A DNA stretch of 8,218 nucleotides from Verrucomicrobiota bacterium (GCA_023459755.1 JAEWSS010000184.1:1-8218), one strand, 5' to 3'. Shown: positions 1 to 6,698, counted from the stretch's first letter. Notes: generated by a model not told the origin, from the letters alone. Translations and numbers: made by a program.

Positions 1-1073
1 TCGCCTTCCGCAAACCCCTCGTCGGACAGTTTGTGGGTGGAGCCGACCGAGAACAGCCACTCCTCAACCCCCTTCGCCGCTTTGTCGGCCTCGGCCGGAT
101 CGCCGGAAAGTCCGGACGCCAGCGGCGAAAGCACGTCGGCCAGCACTCCGGGACGCGCCGCGTAGATGTGTTTGACCACCGCCGGCAGCAGCATTGCCAG
201 ACCGAGACCGTGCGTCAAGTCCGGCTTGACCGCGCTCAGCGGATGCTCCAGCGCATGCGTATAGTGCAGCATGCCGTTGTCGAACGAAGCACCGGCCAGC
301 ATCGAGGCGTACAACAGATAATACCGCGCCTCAAGGTCATGCGGATTCTTCAGCGCCTTCGGCAGCCAGGCCGCCACCAGCGCGATCGCCTCGCGTCCCA
401 AAGTAATCGACCACGGCGAAGCTATCACGCTGGACACCGCCTCAACCGCGTGATTCACCGCGTCGATGCTGACAAACCGGGTCTGCTTTTCGGAAAGTCC
501 GGTCATCAGCGCCGGATCGTCGATCGCCCACTCCGGGTAAATGCAGTCGGCGACGATGGCCGGCTTGAACTCGTTTTCCGGAATGGTGGCCACCGCCACG
601 CGGTCAACTTCGGTGCCGGTGCCGTGGGTCAGGTTGATCACCGCGATCGGCACGGCTCGCTCGGGAGCAAACTTGTATTTATAGAGGTCGTCGGCGTTGT
701 ACTGCGGGTTGGCCAGCAGCACCGCGGCGCTTTTGCCGGTGTCAACCGGACTGCCCCCGCCGATGCAGAGAACCGCCTGGGCGCCCTGCCCGGCCGCCAC
801 CGCTTCGTCGATCTGAATCGTGGTCGGATTCGGTGTCACCTTGTCATACAGAACGTAGCCGATTTTATGCGCGGCCAGAGCCGGAACCACCTTGTCCCAC
901 GCTCCGGTGGCCTTGTAGGCGCCGCGGCCGGTGACGACCAAAATCTTTTTGACGCCGCGTTTTTCCAGATTGGCGGCGATGTCTTCGATCTTGTTGACCG
1001 CTCCGCAGCCGAAATAGACCAAGGTCTTCAGTCTTATCTCGCGGACGGCGTTGATGTCGATGTTGTCAATCAT
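1..1073 (-). CDS. Iron-containing alcohol dehydrogenase (Fe-ADH family), 3' end cut by window
   Basis: Cytoplasmic NAD(P)-dependent, metal-dependent alcohol/aldehyde oxidoreductase, probably fermentative; the substrate cannot be read from the sequence. Translating the minus strand from the ATG at 1073 gives 357 uninterrupted codons running off the left edge. It begins MIDNIDINAVREIRLKTLVY. The N-terminal dinucleotide-binding domain carries GGGSPVDTGKS at residues 105-115, the family's nucleotide motif. The C-terminal metal domain has the expected ligands: D204 and H208 in SIDAVNHAVEA, H273 in THALEHPLS, and H288 in LTHGLGLAMLLP. H273 and H288 are 15 apart, one more than the 14 I recall for E. 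coli FucO, which is a small insertion. Full Fe-ADHs are about 380-390 aa, so roughly 25-35 residues are missing off-window. The start is supported by GAGGAG (1083-1088, read on the minus strand) with a 9-nt spacer. The gene is divergent from hisE and has its own promoter and leader hairpin. Family assignment is firm. Confidence 0.93.
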   Translation of the reverse strand, partial: MIDNIDINAVREIRLKTLVYFGCGAVNKIEDIAANLEKRGVKKILVVTGRGAYKATGAWDKVVPALAAHKIGYVLYDKVTPNPTTIQIDEAVAAGQGAQAVLCIGGGSPVDTGKSAAVLLANPQYNADDLYKYKFAPERAVPIAVINLTHGTGTEVDRVAVATIPENEFKPAIVADCIYPEWAIDDPALMTGLSEKQTRFVSIDAVNHAVEAVSSVIASPWSITLGREAIALVAAWLPKALKNPHDLEARYYLLYASMLAGASFDNGMLHYTHALEHPLSAVKPDLTHGLGLAMLLPAVVKHIYAARPGVLADVLSPLASGLSGDPAEADKAAKGVEEWLFSVGSTHKLSDEGFAEG

Positions 1074-1100
1074 TTTTCAAATCTCCTCGTTTGGTTGAAC

Positions 1101-1123
1101 GCGGAAAACCGGCGGTCTTCCGC
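1101..1123 (-). promoter_or_regulatory. Leader hairpin or operator-like dyad upstream of the alcohol dehydrogenase
   Basis: The arms GCGGAA (1101-1106) and TTCCGC (1118-1123) enclose ACC (1108-1110) and GGT (1114-1116) around a 3-nt centre. In the minus-strand RNA the one mismatched position becomes a G-U wobble, so the stem is 10 bp with a 3-nt loop. It lies inside the predicted leader, downstream of the promoter, and ends 12 nt before the GAGGAG ribosome binding site. There is no U-run after it, so it does not resemble a terminator. It could affect mRNA stability or translation, or be a repressor site; the sequence does not decide between these. Confidence 0.5.
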
Positions 1124-1138
1124 AATATATATAAATAT

Positions 1139-1167
1139 AGTATAGCATGGATTATCGGCGGAATCAA
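1139..1167 (-). promoter_or_regulatory. Sigma-70-type promoter for the alcohol dehydrogenase
   Basis: Read on the minus strand, a -35 box TTGATT (1162-1167, four of six consensus bases) is followed after exactly 17 bp by a -10 box TATACT (1139-1144, five of six). The -10 is preceded by TGC, an extended -10 element. Transcription would start near 1132, giving a leader of about 59 nt before the ATG at 1073. The boxes are seen directly; promoter activity is inferred from consensus match, spacing and position. Confidence 0.7.
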
Positions 1168-1217
1168 CACAACGAAGGAGAAAGAACCGGCGAAATTCGG
1201 CAAACGCTCCGACCGGC

Positions 1218-1247
1218 TTGTTTTTTGTCCGTTCGGTGCTATATTAT
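1218..1247 (+). promoter_or_regulatory. Candidate promoter for the hisE-nudC operon
   Basis: A TTGTTT box (1218-1223) precedes overlapping -10 candidates: TATATT at 1240-1245 (16-bp spacing) and TATTAT at 1242-1247 (18-bp spacing). A better -10, TATACT at 1245-1250, lacks a matching -35 at 17 bp. Any of these would start transcription around 1252-1257, leaving only about 15-20 nt before the hisE ATG. That is too short for a histidine leader-peptide attenuator. The AT-rich block between two GC-rich genes supports a promoter here, but the exact boxes are uncertain. Confidence 0.45.
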
Positions 1248-1270
1248 ACTTCCAACTATAAGGTGATGAC

Positions 1271-1534
1271 ATGAAGACATTTGAACAGCTTTTTGAAGAA
1301 TTGAGCCGCAAAGCCGCCACCGGCGATGAAAATTCGGGAACCGTCAAAGAACTTGCCAAAGGGACCCATTTCATCGGCAAAAAGATTGTGGAAGAGGCGT
1401 CCGAAGTTTGGATCGCCGCCGAATACGAAGGGCGTTCCCGCACCTCGGAAGAGATTTCACAGCTTTTGTATCACCTTCAGGTTCTGATGATAAAACAGGA
1501 TCTCAAGCTCGAAGACATTTACCGTTATTTATAA
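1271..1534 (+). CDS. hisE: Phosphoribosyl-ATP pyrophosphatase HisE
   Basis: HisE hydrolyses phosphoribosyl-ATP to phosphoribosyl-AMP and pyrophosphate, step 2 of histidine biosynthesis, in the cytoplasm. The protein is 87 aa, normal for stand-alone HisE, and has no HisI domain fused. It belongs to the all-alpha NTP pyrophosphatase fold. [15 protein letters not shown] (residues 37-51) supplies the EExxE metal-binding helix (E41, E42, E45), and [14 protein letters not shown] (60-73) supplies the second helix. Most HisE proteins have Asp in the E-x-x-D of that second helix; here it is Gln (Q64). From memory, M. tuberculosis HisE has the same EISQLLY form, so I read this as a known subtype rather than a dead enzyme. 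The start has an AAGGTGAT ribosome binding site directly upstream (1260-1267). hisG, the preceding pathway step, follows after 19 nt, which strongly supports the call. Confidence 0.92.
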   Translation: MKTFEQLFEELSRKAATGDENSGTVKELAKGTHFIGKKIVEEASEVWIAAEYEGRSRTSEEISQLLYHLQVLMIKQDLKLEDIYRYL

Positions 1535-1553
1535 TTCAGGAGTTCAAGTCCAA

Positions 1554-2402
1554 ATGCTGCAAATCGCAATTCCCAACAAGGGCGCGCTGTCCGATGACGC
1601 CGTCCTGCTGCTCAAGGAAGCCGGTTACAAGTGCGCCCGCTACGGACGCGAACTGGTGGTGACCGACCGCAAGAACGAAATAGATTTTGTATTTCTGCGT
1701 CCGCGCGACATTGCGCTCTACGTCGGCAACGGCGTGATCGACGCCGGCATCACCGGCCGCGACCTCACCATGGACAGTCAGGCCGATGTGGTCGAATTAC
1801 TGCCGCTGGCGTTCGGCCGCTCCAGCTTCCGCTACGCGGTTCCGAACACGTCGAACCTTACGCCGGATAAATTCAACGGACTCCGCATTGCCACCAGCTA
1901 TCCTAACGTGGTGGCCGCGGATCTCGCCAAACGCGGCATCACCGCAAAACTGGTCAAGCTCGACGGCGCGGTTGAAATCTCCGTCCGCCTCGGCGTGGCC
2001 GATGCGATCGCCGACGTGGTCGAGTCCGGGCGCACACTGATCGAAGCCGGACTCAAGGTGGTCGGCGAACCGCTGCTGGAGTCCGAGGCGCTGCTGATCG
2101 CCCGCGACGCCGAAGTCGCCAAAGCCCCCGGCATCGCCCACATGATCGCACGGCTCCGCGGCATTCTGGTGGCGCGCGAATATGCGATGGTCGAATACGA
2201 CGTGGAGGAGAGCAAACTCACCGCCGCCTGCGCGGTAACTCCCGGCATTGAGTCGCCGACGGTGTCGCCGCTCGGTCGCAAAGGCTGGGCCGCCGTGGCC
2301 GCCATGATCCGCCGCAGCGACGCCAACACGGTGATGGACAAACTTTACGAACTCGGCGCGCGCGGCATCATCATCACCGACATCCGCACCTGCAGACTTT
2401 AA
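1554..2402 (+). CDS. hisG: ATP phosphoribosyltransferase HisG, long form
   Basis: HisG condenses ATP with PRPP to give phosphoribosyl-ATP, the first and committed step of histidine synthesis. The protein is 282 aa, the length of the long HisG form with its own C-terminal regulatory domain, so no HisZ partner is needed. Visible landmarks are the N-terminal strand and loop MLQIAIPNKGALS (1-13), FLRPRDIALYVGNG (47-60), GITGRDL (65-71), LDGAVEIS (136-143) and the PRPP/phosphate loop ADAIADVVESGRTL (149-162). The C-terminal ACT-like domain covers about 205-282 and ends DIRTCRL. By family knowledge that domain binds histidine for feedback inhibition, probably the main control here since no attenuator fits upstream. 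AGGAG (1538-1542) lies 11 nt before the ATG, a slightly long spacing. The sequence reads much like actinobacterial HisG, as does the neighbouring hisE. Confidence 0.96.
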   Translation: MLQIAIPNKGALSDDAVLLLKEAGYKCARYGRELVVTDRKNEIDFVFLRPRDIALYVGNGVIDAGITGRDLTMDSQADVVELLPLAFGRSSFRYAVPNTSNLTPDKFNGLRIATSYPNVVAADLAKRGITAKLVKLDGAVEISVRLGVADAIADVVESGRTLIEAGLKVVGEPLLESEALLIARDAEVAKAPGIAHMIARLRGILVAREYAMVEYDVEESKLTAACAVTPGIESPTVSPLGRKGWAAVAAMIRRSDANTVMDKLYELGARGIIITDIRTCRL

Positions 2403-2426
2403 TTTTGGGAAAGGCGGTTTTGCGTC

Positions 2427-3401
2427 ATGGACAGAATCATTGAACGGGCCCGCGAAGTATTCGATTCTGAAATCGAAGGCATGCTGACCGTACGCGACAG
2501 CTTGAGCGACAGCTTCATCGGCGCAGTAAACATGGCTCTGGAAACGCTGAACTCCGGGAACAAATTGGTGTTCACCGGCATCGGCAAGTCCGGCTATATC
2601 GGCAAGAAGATCGCGGCCACGCTGGCCAGCGTCGGTTCGCCGTCGATTTTCCTGCACCCGGTGGAGGCGCTGCACGGCGACCTCGGAGTAATCCGGCGCG
2701 GCGATCTGCTGTTCGCACTGAGCTACAGCGGCGAAACCGATGAACTGCTCGGCGTGATCGCCCCGGCCAAACGCCTCGGCATCAAACTGGTGGCGATCAC
2801 CGGAATGCCGGAGTCCAGACTGGCGAAACTCAGCGACCTCACCGTGGCGATGACCGTCAAAGGCGAAGCCTGCCCGTTCAATCTGGCGCCCACCACCACC
2901 ACCACCAGTCTGCTTGCATTGGGCGACGCGCTGGCCATGGTGCTGCTGGAAAAACGCGGGTTCACCAAGGAGGACTTCGGCCGCTACCATCCGGGCGGGG
3001 CAATCGGCCGCGCCGTTACCATGCGGGCTTCCGACATCATGCGCAAGGACGACCATTTCGCCATTGTTTCAGGCGACGCGCAGGTGCGCGACGCACTCTA
3101 TAAAATGGGAAAAGCGCGTTGCGGTTCGGCCACCGTTGTCGACGATGCCGGCAAACCGGTCGGAATTTTCACCGACGGCGACTTCCGCCGCGCCGCCGAA
3201 CGCGACATCGAGGTGCTGAAACGCCCGATGCGGGACGTCATGACCAAAAATCCGTGCTCGGTAAATATCGACTGTCTGGCGGCTCAGGTGCTGAAACTGA
3301 TCGAAGACCGGCACATCAACGACGTAATCGTGGTGGACGACAACGGCAAAGTTGCCGGATTGATCGACGTTCAGGATCTTCCCGGTTTGAAACTGATGTA
3401 A
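2427..3401 (+). CDS. kdsD: Arabinose-5-phosphate isomerase (KdsD/KpsF family, SIS + two CBS domains)
   Basis: This enzyme interconverts ribulose 5-phosphate and arabinose 5-phosphate, the first committed step toward Kdo for LPS core or Kdo-containing capsule. At 324 aa it matches the full-length family architecture. The SIS sugar-isomerase domain spans about 35-180, with GIGKSG (51-56), HPVEALHGDLG (77-87) and SYSGETDE (99-106). Two CBS domains follow at about 203-262 and 270-322. Aligning by eye to E. coli KdsD as I remember it, the catalytic residues K59, E111, E152 and H193 correspond to K54, E106, E147 (KGEACP) and H188 (YHPGGAIG), so all are present. The start is preceded by GGAAAGG (2408-2414) at 12 nt, a modest site. 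A surface-glycan enzyme lies 4 nt downstream, consistent with the role. kdsA and kdsB are not in the window, and kpsF is an equally valid family name. Confidence 0.94.
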   Translation: MDRIIERAREVFDSEIEGMLTVRDSLSDSFIGAVNMALETLNSGNKLVFTGIGKSGYIGKKIAATLASVGSPSIFLHPVEALHGDLGVIRRGDLLFALSYSGETDELLGVIAPAKRLGIKLVAITGMPESRLAKLSDLTVAMTVKGEACPFNLAPTTTTTSLLALGDALAMVLLEKRGFTKEDFGRYHPGGAIGRAVTMRASDIMRKDDHFAIVSGDAQVRDALYKMGKARCGSATVVDDAGKPVGIFTDGDFRRAAERDIEVLKRPMRDVMTKNPCSVNIDCLAAQVLKLIEDRHINDVIVVDDNGKVAGLIDVQDLPGLKLM

Positions 3402-3405
3402 AAAA

Positions 3406-5046
3406 ATGCGGAGTCCGCTGCAAAAACTCACGACGGCGGTGATACTGACACTGGCGGTGCTGCTGCCGTTGAAGTTCGGTTCGCTGGCCATGCCCGGCCC
3501 GGCCGTGACGCCGGAAGTTTTTTGGGGGTGGCTCCTCACCACCTGGCCGCTGTGGATATTCAGAATCGCCGCGCCGTGCACACTTTTGCTGACACTGGCG
3601 GCATACCGGCCGGTGAAACGCAGTCGCGGCGGCGATATTTTCGCATTGCTCTTTCTGACGGCGGCGGCACTGGCATTTTGCGGTACAATCAACGCGTCAC
3701 AAACCTTTTACAGCCGGGAGACGCTGCTGCATCTCGGCTCGCTTGGCTGTTACTTTTTTGCGGTCAACGAGTTTATCTCGGCCAACGAAAACAATGCCCG
3801 GAAACTGACCGGCGCGCTGGGCGTCGGCATCGCTTTGGCGCTGGCGGTTGCGCTTTATCAGTATTTCTTCGGGTTCGACCAGATGTTGAACTTCATTGCG
3901 GAGCAACGCGAACGCGGTCAACGCATTTCGGCGGTGCTGGAGGCGAAAATTATCGACCGCCGAACCAATTTGCCGTTCGACCTTTCCAATTCGCTGGCCG
4001 GTTTTCTGCTGGCGGCGCTTCCGGTTCTGCTGATCGGCGCGTGGCGGGCCGGCGGACGTTTTGAACCGGAAAAACTCAGTCGAACGCTGTTCACGGCTCT
4101 GGCGGCGGCGGCCGGAATGTTCGCATTCGCCACCACCCGCAGCCGGGCGGCGGCGGCGGCGCTGATCGCGGCGCTGGTCTTTGCGGCGATCGTCAAGGTC
4201 AAAAGCCTCAGGCTGCGAATCGCGGCGGCGGTGCTGGCGGCGGCGGCGATCGGCGGCGGCGCTTTTTACGCGGCCAATTCCGAACGCGGACTCGGTTCGC
4301 TCAACAGTCGGATCGACTATGTGAAAGTGGCGCTTGCTTCGTTTTCCGCCCATCCGTTCATCGGAGCCGGCTGGGGCGAATTTCATTACGACTACATGCT
4401 GAATAAATACGACGGAACCGAGGAGGCGCCGCAGGACCCCCACAACCTGCCGGTCGCATTTTTCTCGCAGGCCGGAATGTTCGCCGGACTGGCGATAACG
4501 CTGTGGATGTTATGGCCGCTGGCCGCCGTGTTGCGCCGCGGCGTTCCGGACGTAAAAACGACCCTGCTGCTGAGCGGCTGGTTTGCATTCTGCGTCCACA
4601 GTCTGGCCGACGTGAACCTGCTGACGGTTTCCGGACTCGGCACCGCCGGAACGGTCGGCCTGCTGATAACCGTTGACGCAACGCGGAACTCGAACGGCTC
4701 AAGCCGTCTTGTCCGCCTTTTTGCGCTGCTGTCGCCGCTGGTGTTGGCGGCGGCGCTGCTGCTGTCGCCGGAGTCATCGGTCGGGCGCTGTGAAGAAGCC
4801 GCCGCGAAACAGGCGCAGGGCGATTTCCCCGGGGCACTGCGTCTGCTGGATCGCGCCGCCGCCGTCGCGCCGCGCGACCCCTACCCCGGACTGCGCAAAA
4901 TGGAACTTCTGTACCGGCTCGGCGACACCGCCGGAGCACGCCGGGAACTCGACGCCGCACGAAAAAAATTTCCGGACAACTGGCTGCTCAAGGGCGACGT
5001 TCCGGAAGTCAACGCCCGGCTTGAAAAATCAAGGGCTCTAAAATGA
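3406..5046 (+). CDS. O-antigen ligase/polymerase-like membrane protein (WaaL/Wzy type) with C-terminal TPR region
   Basis: A 546-aa polytopic inner-membrane protein with roughly 11-12 hydrophobic segments between residues 8 and 454. Among the clearest are about 8-30, 77-95, 135-156, 195-213, 268-290, 350-375 and 435-454. Family landmarks are TTRSRAAAAAL (243-253); SRIDYVKVAL followed by ASFSAHPFIGAGWGEF (301-326), which matches the R...hPl.G.G.g.f pattern; and DPHNLPVAFFSQAGMFAGL (344-362), with H346-N347 as the candidate catalytic pair. Such proteins ligate or polymerise lipid-linked glycans on the periplasmic face. Polymerase, lipid A ligase and protein O-oligosaccharyltransferase cannot be told apart by sequence alone. 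Residues about 461-540 form soluble TPR-like helices (GDFPGALRLLDRAAAVAP, then a second helix pair), probably for partner binding. There is no clear ribosome binding site at the ATG four bases after kdsD stops, suggesting coupling. The gene is locally rich in GGC/GCG triplets coding Ala (4140-4260). Confidence 0.8.
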   Translation: MRSPLQKLTTAVILTLAVLLPLKFGSLAMPGPAVTPEVFWGWLLTTWPLWIFRIAAPCTLLLTLAAYRPVKRSRGGDIFALLFLTAAALAFCGTINASQTFYSRETLLHLGSLGCYFFAVNEFISANENNARKLTGALGVGIALALAVALYQYFFGFDQMLNFIAEQRERGQRISAVLEAKIIDRRTNLPFDLSNSLAGFLLAALPVLLIGAWRAGGRFEPEKLSRTLFTALAAAAGMFAFATTRSRAAAAALIAALVFAAIVKVKSLRLRIAAAVLAAAAIGGGAFYAANSERGLGSLNSRIDYVKVALASFSAHPFIGAGWGEFHYDYMLNKYDGTEEAPQDPHNLPVAFFSQAGMFAGLAITLWMLWPLAAVLRRGVPDVKTTLLLSGWFAFCVHSLADVNLLTVSGLGTAGTVGLLITVDATRNSNGSSRLVRLFALLSPLVLAAALLLSPESSVGRCEEAAAKQAQGDFPGALRLLDRAAAVAPRDPYPGLRKMELLYRLGDTAGARRELDAARKKFPDNWLLKGDVPEVNARLEKSRALK

Positions 5047-5819
5047 TTGAACTTTTCGACACCCATTTTCATTATGACGGCACGGTTCCGCCGCTCGAAT
5101 TCTGCGCGGCCCTGCCGCCGGAGTACGACTACAAATTAATGGCGGTGGCCGCCAATCTCGAAGACTCCAAACGGGTCCGCGATTTTTCCGACGCCATTGA
5201 TTTCGCCTGGTTCGCCTGCGGCATCCATCCGCACGAAGCGGCGGACGGGCGGCTCGACGCCGCCGATTTCGACGAATTTCTGCACCACAAAAAACTTCGC
5301 GCCGTAGGCGAAATCGGGCTCGACTATTTTTATGACTTCACCCCGCGCGACCTCCAGTTGAAAACCTTCAATTTTTTCCTCGACTTCGCGCTGGCCAATT
5401 CGCTTCCGGCGATCATTCATCTGCGCGACCAGGACGGCGTGTTCACCGCCTATGAAGACGCGCTGAAACTGCTTGAGCCATACGCATCCGCCGGCGGAAA
5501 ATTTGTGATCCACTGTTTTTCCGCCACGCCGGAATGGGCGAAAAAATTTCTCGACCTCGGCGCTTATCTCGGCGTCACCGGCATGGTCACGTTCAAACGC
5601 TCCGACAACATCCGCGAAACGCTCGCCGCCATCCCGACGGACCGTCTGCTGATCGAGACCGACTCGCCGTATCTGGCTCCGGTTCCGTTCCGCGGCAAAC
5701 CCGACCATCCGGCCTATCTGGTCGAGATCGCAAAATACGCGGCCGGACAAAAAAATATGACACTGGCCGACTTCGGCCGGACAACCGCCGGCAACGGCAG
5801 AAAGTTTTTCAAAATATGA
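5043..5819 (+). CDS. tatD: TatD-family metal-dependent hydrolase/DNase
   Basis: A cytoplasmic 258-aa TIM-barrel amidohydrolase-superfamily protein. Known TatD enzymes are metal-dependent DNases/exonucleases linked to DNA repair and quality control. Metal ligands are visible in order: D6-T-H8-F-H10 at the start, E90 in GEIGLDY (89-95), H126 in IIHLRD (124-129), H157 in IHCFS (156-160), and D207 in ETDSPYLAP (205-213). Length is normal. One family signature is altered: the usual KRNEP after the ETDSP motif reads KPDHP here (219-223), a change in a conserved but non-metal segment. The start overlaps the previous stop as ATGA (5043-5046), with AAGGG (5031-5035) as ribosome binding site. tatD and nudC are coupled by a second ATGA. 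No functional link to the glycan genes is evident beyond shared transcription. Confidence 0.92.
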   Translation: MIELFDTHFHYDGTVPPLEFCAALPPEYDYKLMAVAANLEDSKRVRDFSDAIDFAWFACGIHPHEAADGRLDAADFDEFLHHKKLRAVGEIGLDYFYDFTPRDLQLKTFNFFLDFALANSLPAIIHLRDQDGVFTAYEDALKLLEPYASAGGKFVIHCFSATPEWAKKFLDLGAYLGVTGMVTFKRSDNIRETLAAIPTDRLLIETDSPYLAPVPFRGKPDHPAYLVEIAKYAAGQKNMTLADFGRTTAGNGRKFFKI

Positions 5820-6589
5820 GCGGATTCACCTATTCGTTCAATCTGAACTGTAAAAAAAGCATTGCGCCGATCGCGTTGATCTTCGACGATGCTTCCGGAG
5901 AAATTGAAATAGCATCCAACGCCCGGGTTCCATCCGGGGCGTTTCATATCGGCAGCGTCAACGACAAGGACGTAGTCGCATTCACCGCAAAATCGGTTCA
6001 CGGCAAATCGCTCCGGACGCTTCAGGGCGAACTCGACGAAGCGATGCTGAACGCCGTCAACCGCGCCCGTCAGTTGATGAACCTCAAGCGCCGCGCCGGA
6101 TACTGCGGCTGCTGCGGCACGCCGACAAAACTGGCGGAAAACGAGGCGGCGCTGCGCTGTCCGCGCTGCGGCGAACTTTATTTCCCGCGGGTTGATCCGG
6201 CCATCATCGTCGGCGTTCGGCGCGGCGACTCGCTGCTGCTGGCGCACAACAGCGGCTTTGCCAATCAGCTGTACGGGTTGATCGCCGGATTTGTGGAGGG
6301 CGGGGAATCGATCGAGGCGGCGGTGATGCGCGAAGTGCGCGAGGAGGTTGGAATCGCGGTCAAAAATGTGCGTTACTTCGGCAGTCAGTTCTGGCCTTTT
6401 CCGAATTCGCTGATGCTTGGCTGTTTCGCCGACTACGACGGCGGTGAAATTCACTGCGACGGTGTGGAAATCACCGACGCCGGATTTTTCCGGCGCGACA
6501 ATCTGCCGACCACGCCCGGTCCCGGCTCGGTCGCCCGCCGGATCATCGACGCCTGGATCGCCGAAGCCGACGGTTTACGCCTCGGATAG
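5816..6589 (+). CDS. nudC: NADH pyrophosphatase / NAD-cap hydrolase NudC (Nudix)
   Basis: NudC cleaves NAD(H) to NMN(H) and AMP, and characterised members also remove NAD caps from RNA. The protein is 257 aa, the family's normal length. A variable N-terminal domain (1-90) precedes a zinc ribbon with C97, C100, C115 and C118 (YCGCCG...RCPRCG). The Nudix box follows the GX5EX7REUXEEXGU pattern exactly at 158-180 (G158, E164, R172, E173, E176, E177, G179). The NudC-specific motif SQPWPFPxS appears as SQFWPFPNS (190-198), a single Pro-to-Phe change. This motif separates NudC from other Nudix enzymes. I chose the ATG at 5816 because it overlaps the tatD stop (ATGA) and gives the family N-terminus. 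The same frame stays open upstream to an ATG at 5534, but that stretch lies within tatD and has no NudC-like sequence. Confidence 0.94.
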   Translation: MSGFTYSFNLNCKKSIAPIALIFDDASGEIEIASNARVPSGAFHIGSVNDKDVVAFTAKSVHGKSLRTLQGELDEAMLNAVNRARQLMNLKRRAGYCGCCGTPTKLAENEAALRCPRCGELYFPRVDPAIIVGVRRGDSLLLAHNSGFANQLYGLIAGFVEGGESIEAAVMREVREEVGIAVKNVRYFGSQFWPFPNSLMLGCFADYDGGEIHCDGVEITDAGFFRRDNLPTTPGPGSVARRIIDAWIAEADGLRLG

Positions 6590-6602
6590 TTTTTTATTTT
6601 TT
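6567..6602 (+). terminator. Weak candidate intrinsic terminator at the end of nudC
   Basis: CCGA (6567-6570) can pair with TCGG (6582-6585). Two further G-C pairs extend it (6572-6573 with 6580-6581, one bulged C), giving a roughly 6-bp GC-rich stem that overlaps the last codons and ends at the nudC stop. Four bases later come T6 (6590-6595), an A, and T6 (6597-6602). The geometry is acceptable, but the stem is short and bulged, and the T-runs might simply be AT-rich intergenic sequence. Confidence 0.4.
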
Positions 6603-6621
6603 GCAAAAAAGCCAAGAGCCA

Positions 6622-6650
6622 TTGTATTCTGTTAACTGTTATGATATAAT
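6622..6650 (+). promoter_or_regulatory. Promoter for the repeat protein
   Basis: A perfect -10 box TATAAT (6645-6650) is preceded by TGA, making an extended -10. Exactly 17 bp upstream is TTGTAT (6622-6627), a half-matching -35. Transcription would start near 6657, giving a leader of about 54 nt. It is the best consensus promoter in the window and lies just after the probable operon end, so the repeat protein is likely its own transcription unit. Confidence 0.7.
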
Positions 6651-6698
6651 AACAAACGGAATAAAAAAATCGGCGGCGGAAAGCAGGTAAAAAGACAG

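Larger units (their letters stand above)
1271..6589 (+). other. Probable six-gene operon hisE-hisG-kdsD-glycan ligase/polymerase-tatD-nudC
   Basis: All six genes lie on the plus strand. The gaps are 19 nt (hisE-hisG), 24 nt (hisG-kdsD) and 4 nt (kdsD to the membrane protein), followed by ATGA overlaps at 5043-5046 and 5816-5819. I see no promoter-like AT-rich stretch or terminator between them. A promoter candidate lies upstream (1218-1247) and a weak terminator candidate at the end of nudC. Co-transcription and translational coupling of the last three genes are inferred from this packing. The functions are mixed: histidine synthesis, Kdo/surface glycan, nuclease and Nudix. Confidence 0.75.

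Noticed and set aside
33..1145. A 370-codon plus-strand open frame opposite the alcohol dehydrogenase
   Set aside because: Its translation is rich in Arg, His and Gly with no domain, while the opposite strand encodes a clear Fe-ADH with all metal ligands. It is a shadow frame.
1257..1262. TATAAG as a -10 box for hisE
   Set aside because: It overlaps the ribosome binding site and would place the transcript start at the ATG.
1251..1270. Histidine-operon leader peptide or attenuator upstream of hisE
   Set aside because: The predicted leader is only about 15-20 nt, with no run of His codons and no alternative stems.
1797..3056. A 419-codon minus-strand open frame across hisG and kdsD
   Set aside because: It spans two well-supported genes and their spacer, has shadow-like composition (many His, Gln and Gly) and lacks a recognisable motif.
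4140..4262. GGC/GCG triplet-rich stretch as a regulatory repeat
   Set aside because: It is explained by alanine and glycine codons in membrane helices of the glycan ligase/polymerase-like protein.
3697..4443. A 248-codon minus-strand open frame inside the membrane-protein gene
   Set aside because: An Arg/Gln-rich shadow caused by GC-rich alanine codons on the other strand.
5534..5815. Longer start for NudC at 5534, adding 94 residues
   Set aside because: The added sequence lies in the tatD coding region and reads as Arg-rich shadow. The ATG at 5816 gives the normal NudC length and an ATGA overlap.
5714..6454. A 246-codon minus-strand open frame over the tatD-nudC junction
   Set aside because: It is antisense to the Nudix box and zinc ribbon of NudC and has no features of its own.
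6597..6610. T6-GC-A6 palindrome as a stand-alone terminator
   Set aside because: An almost all A-T stem with no proper loop and no U-run after it is not a convincing terminator.
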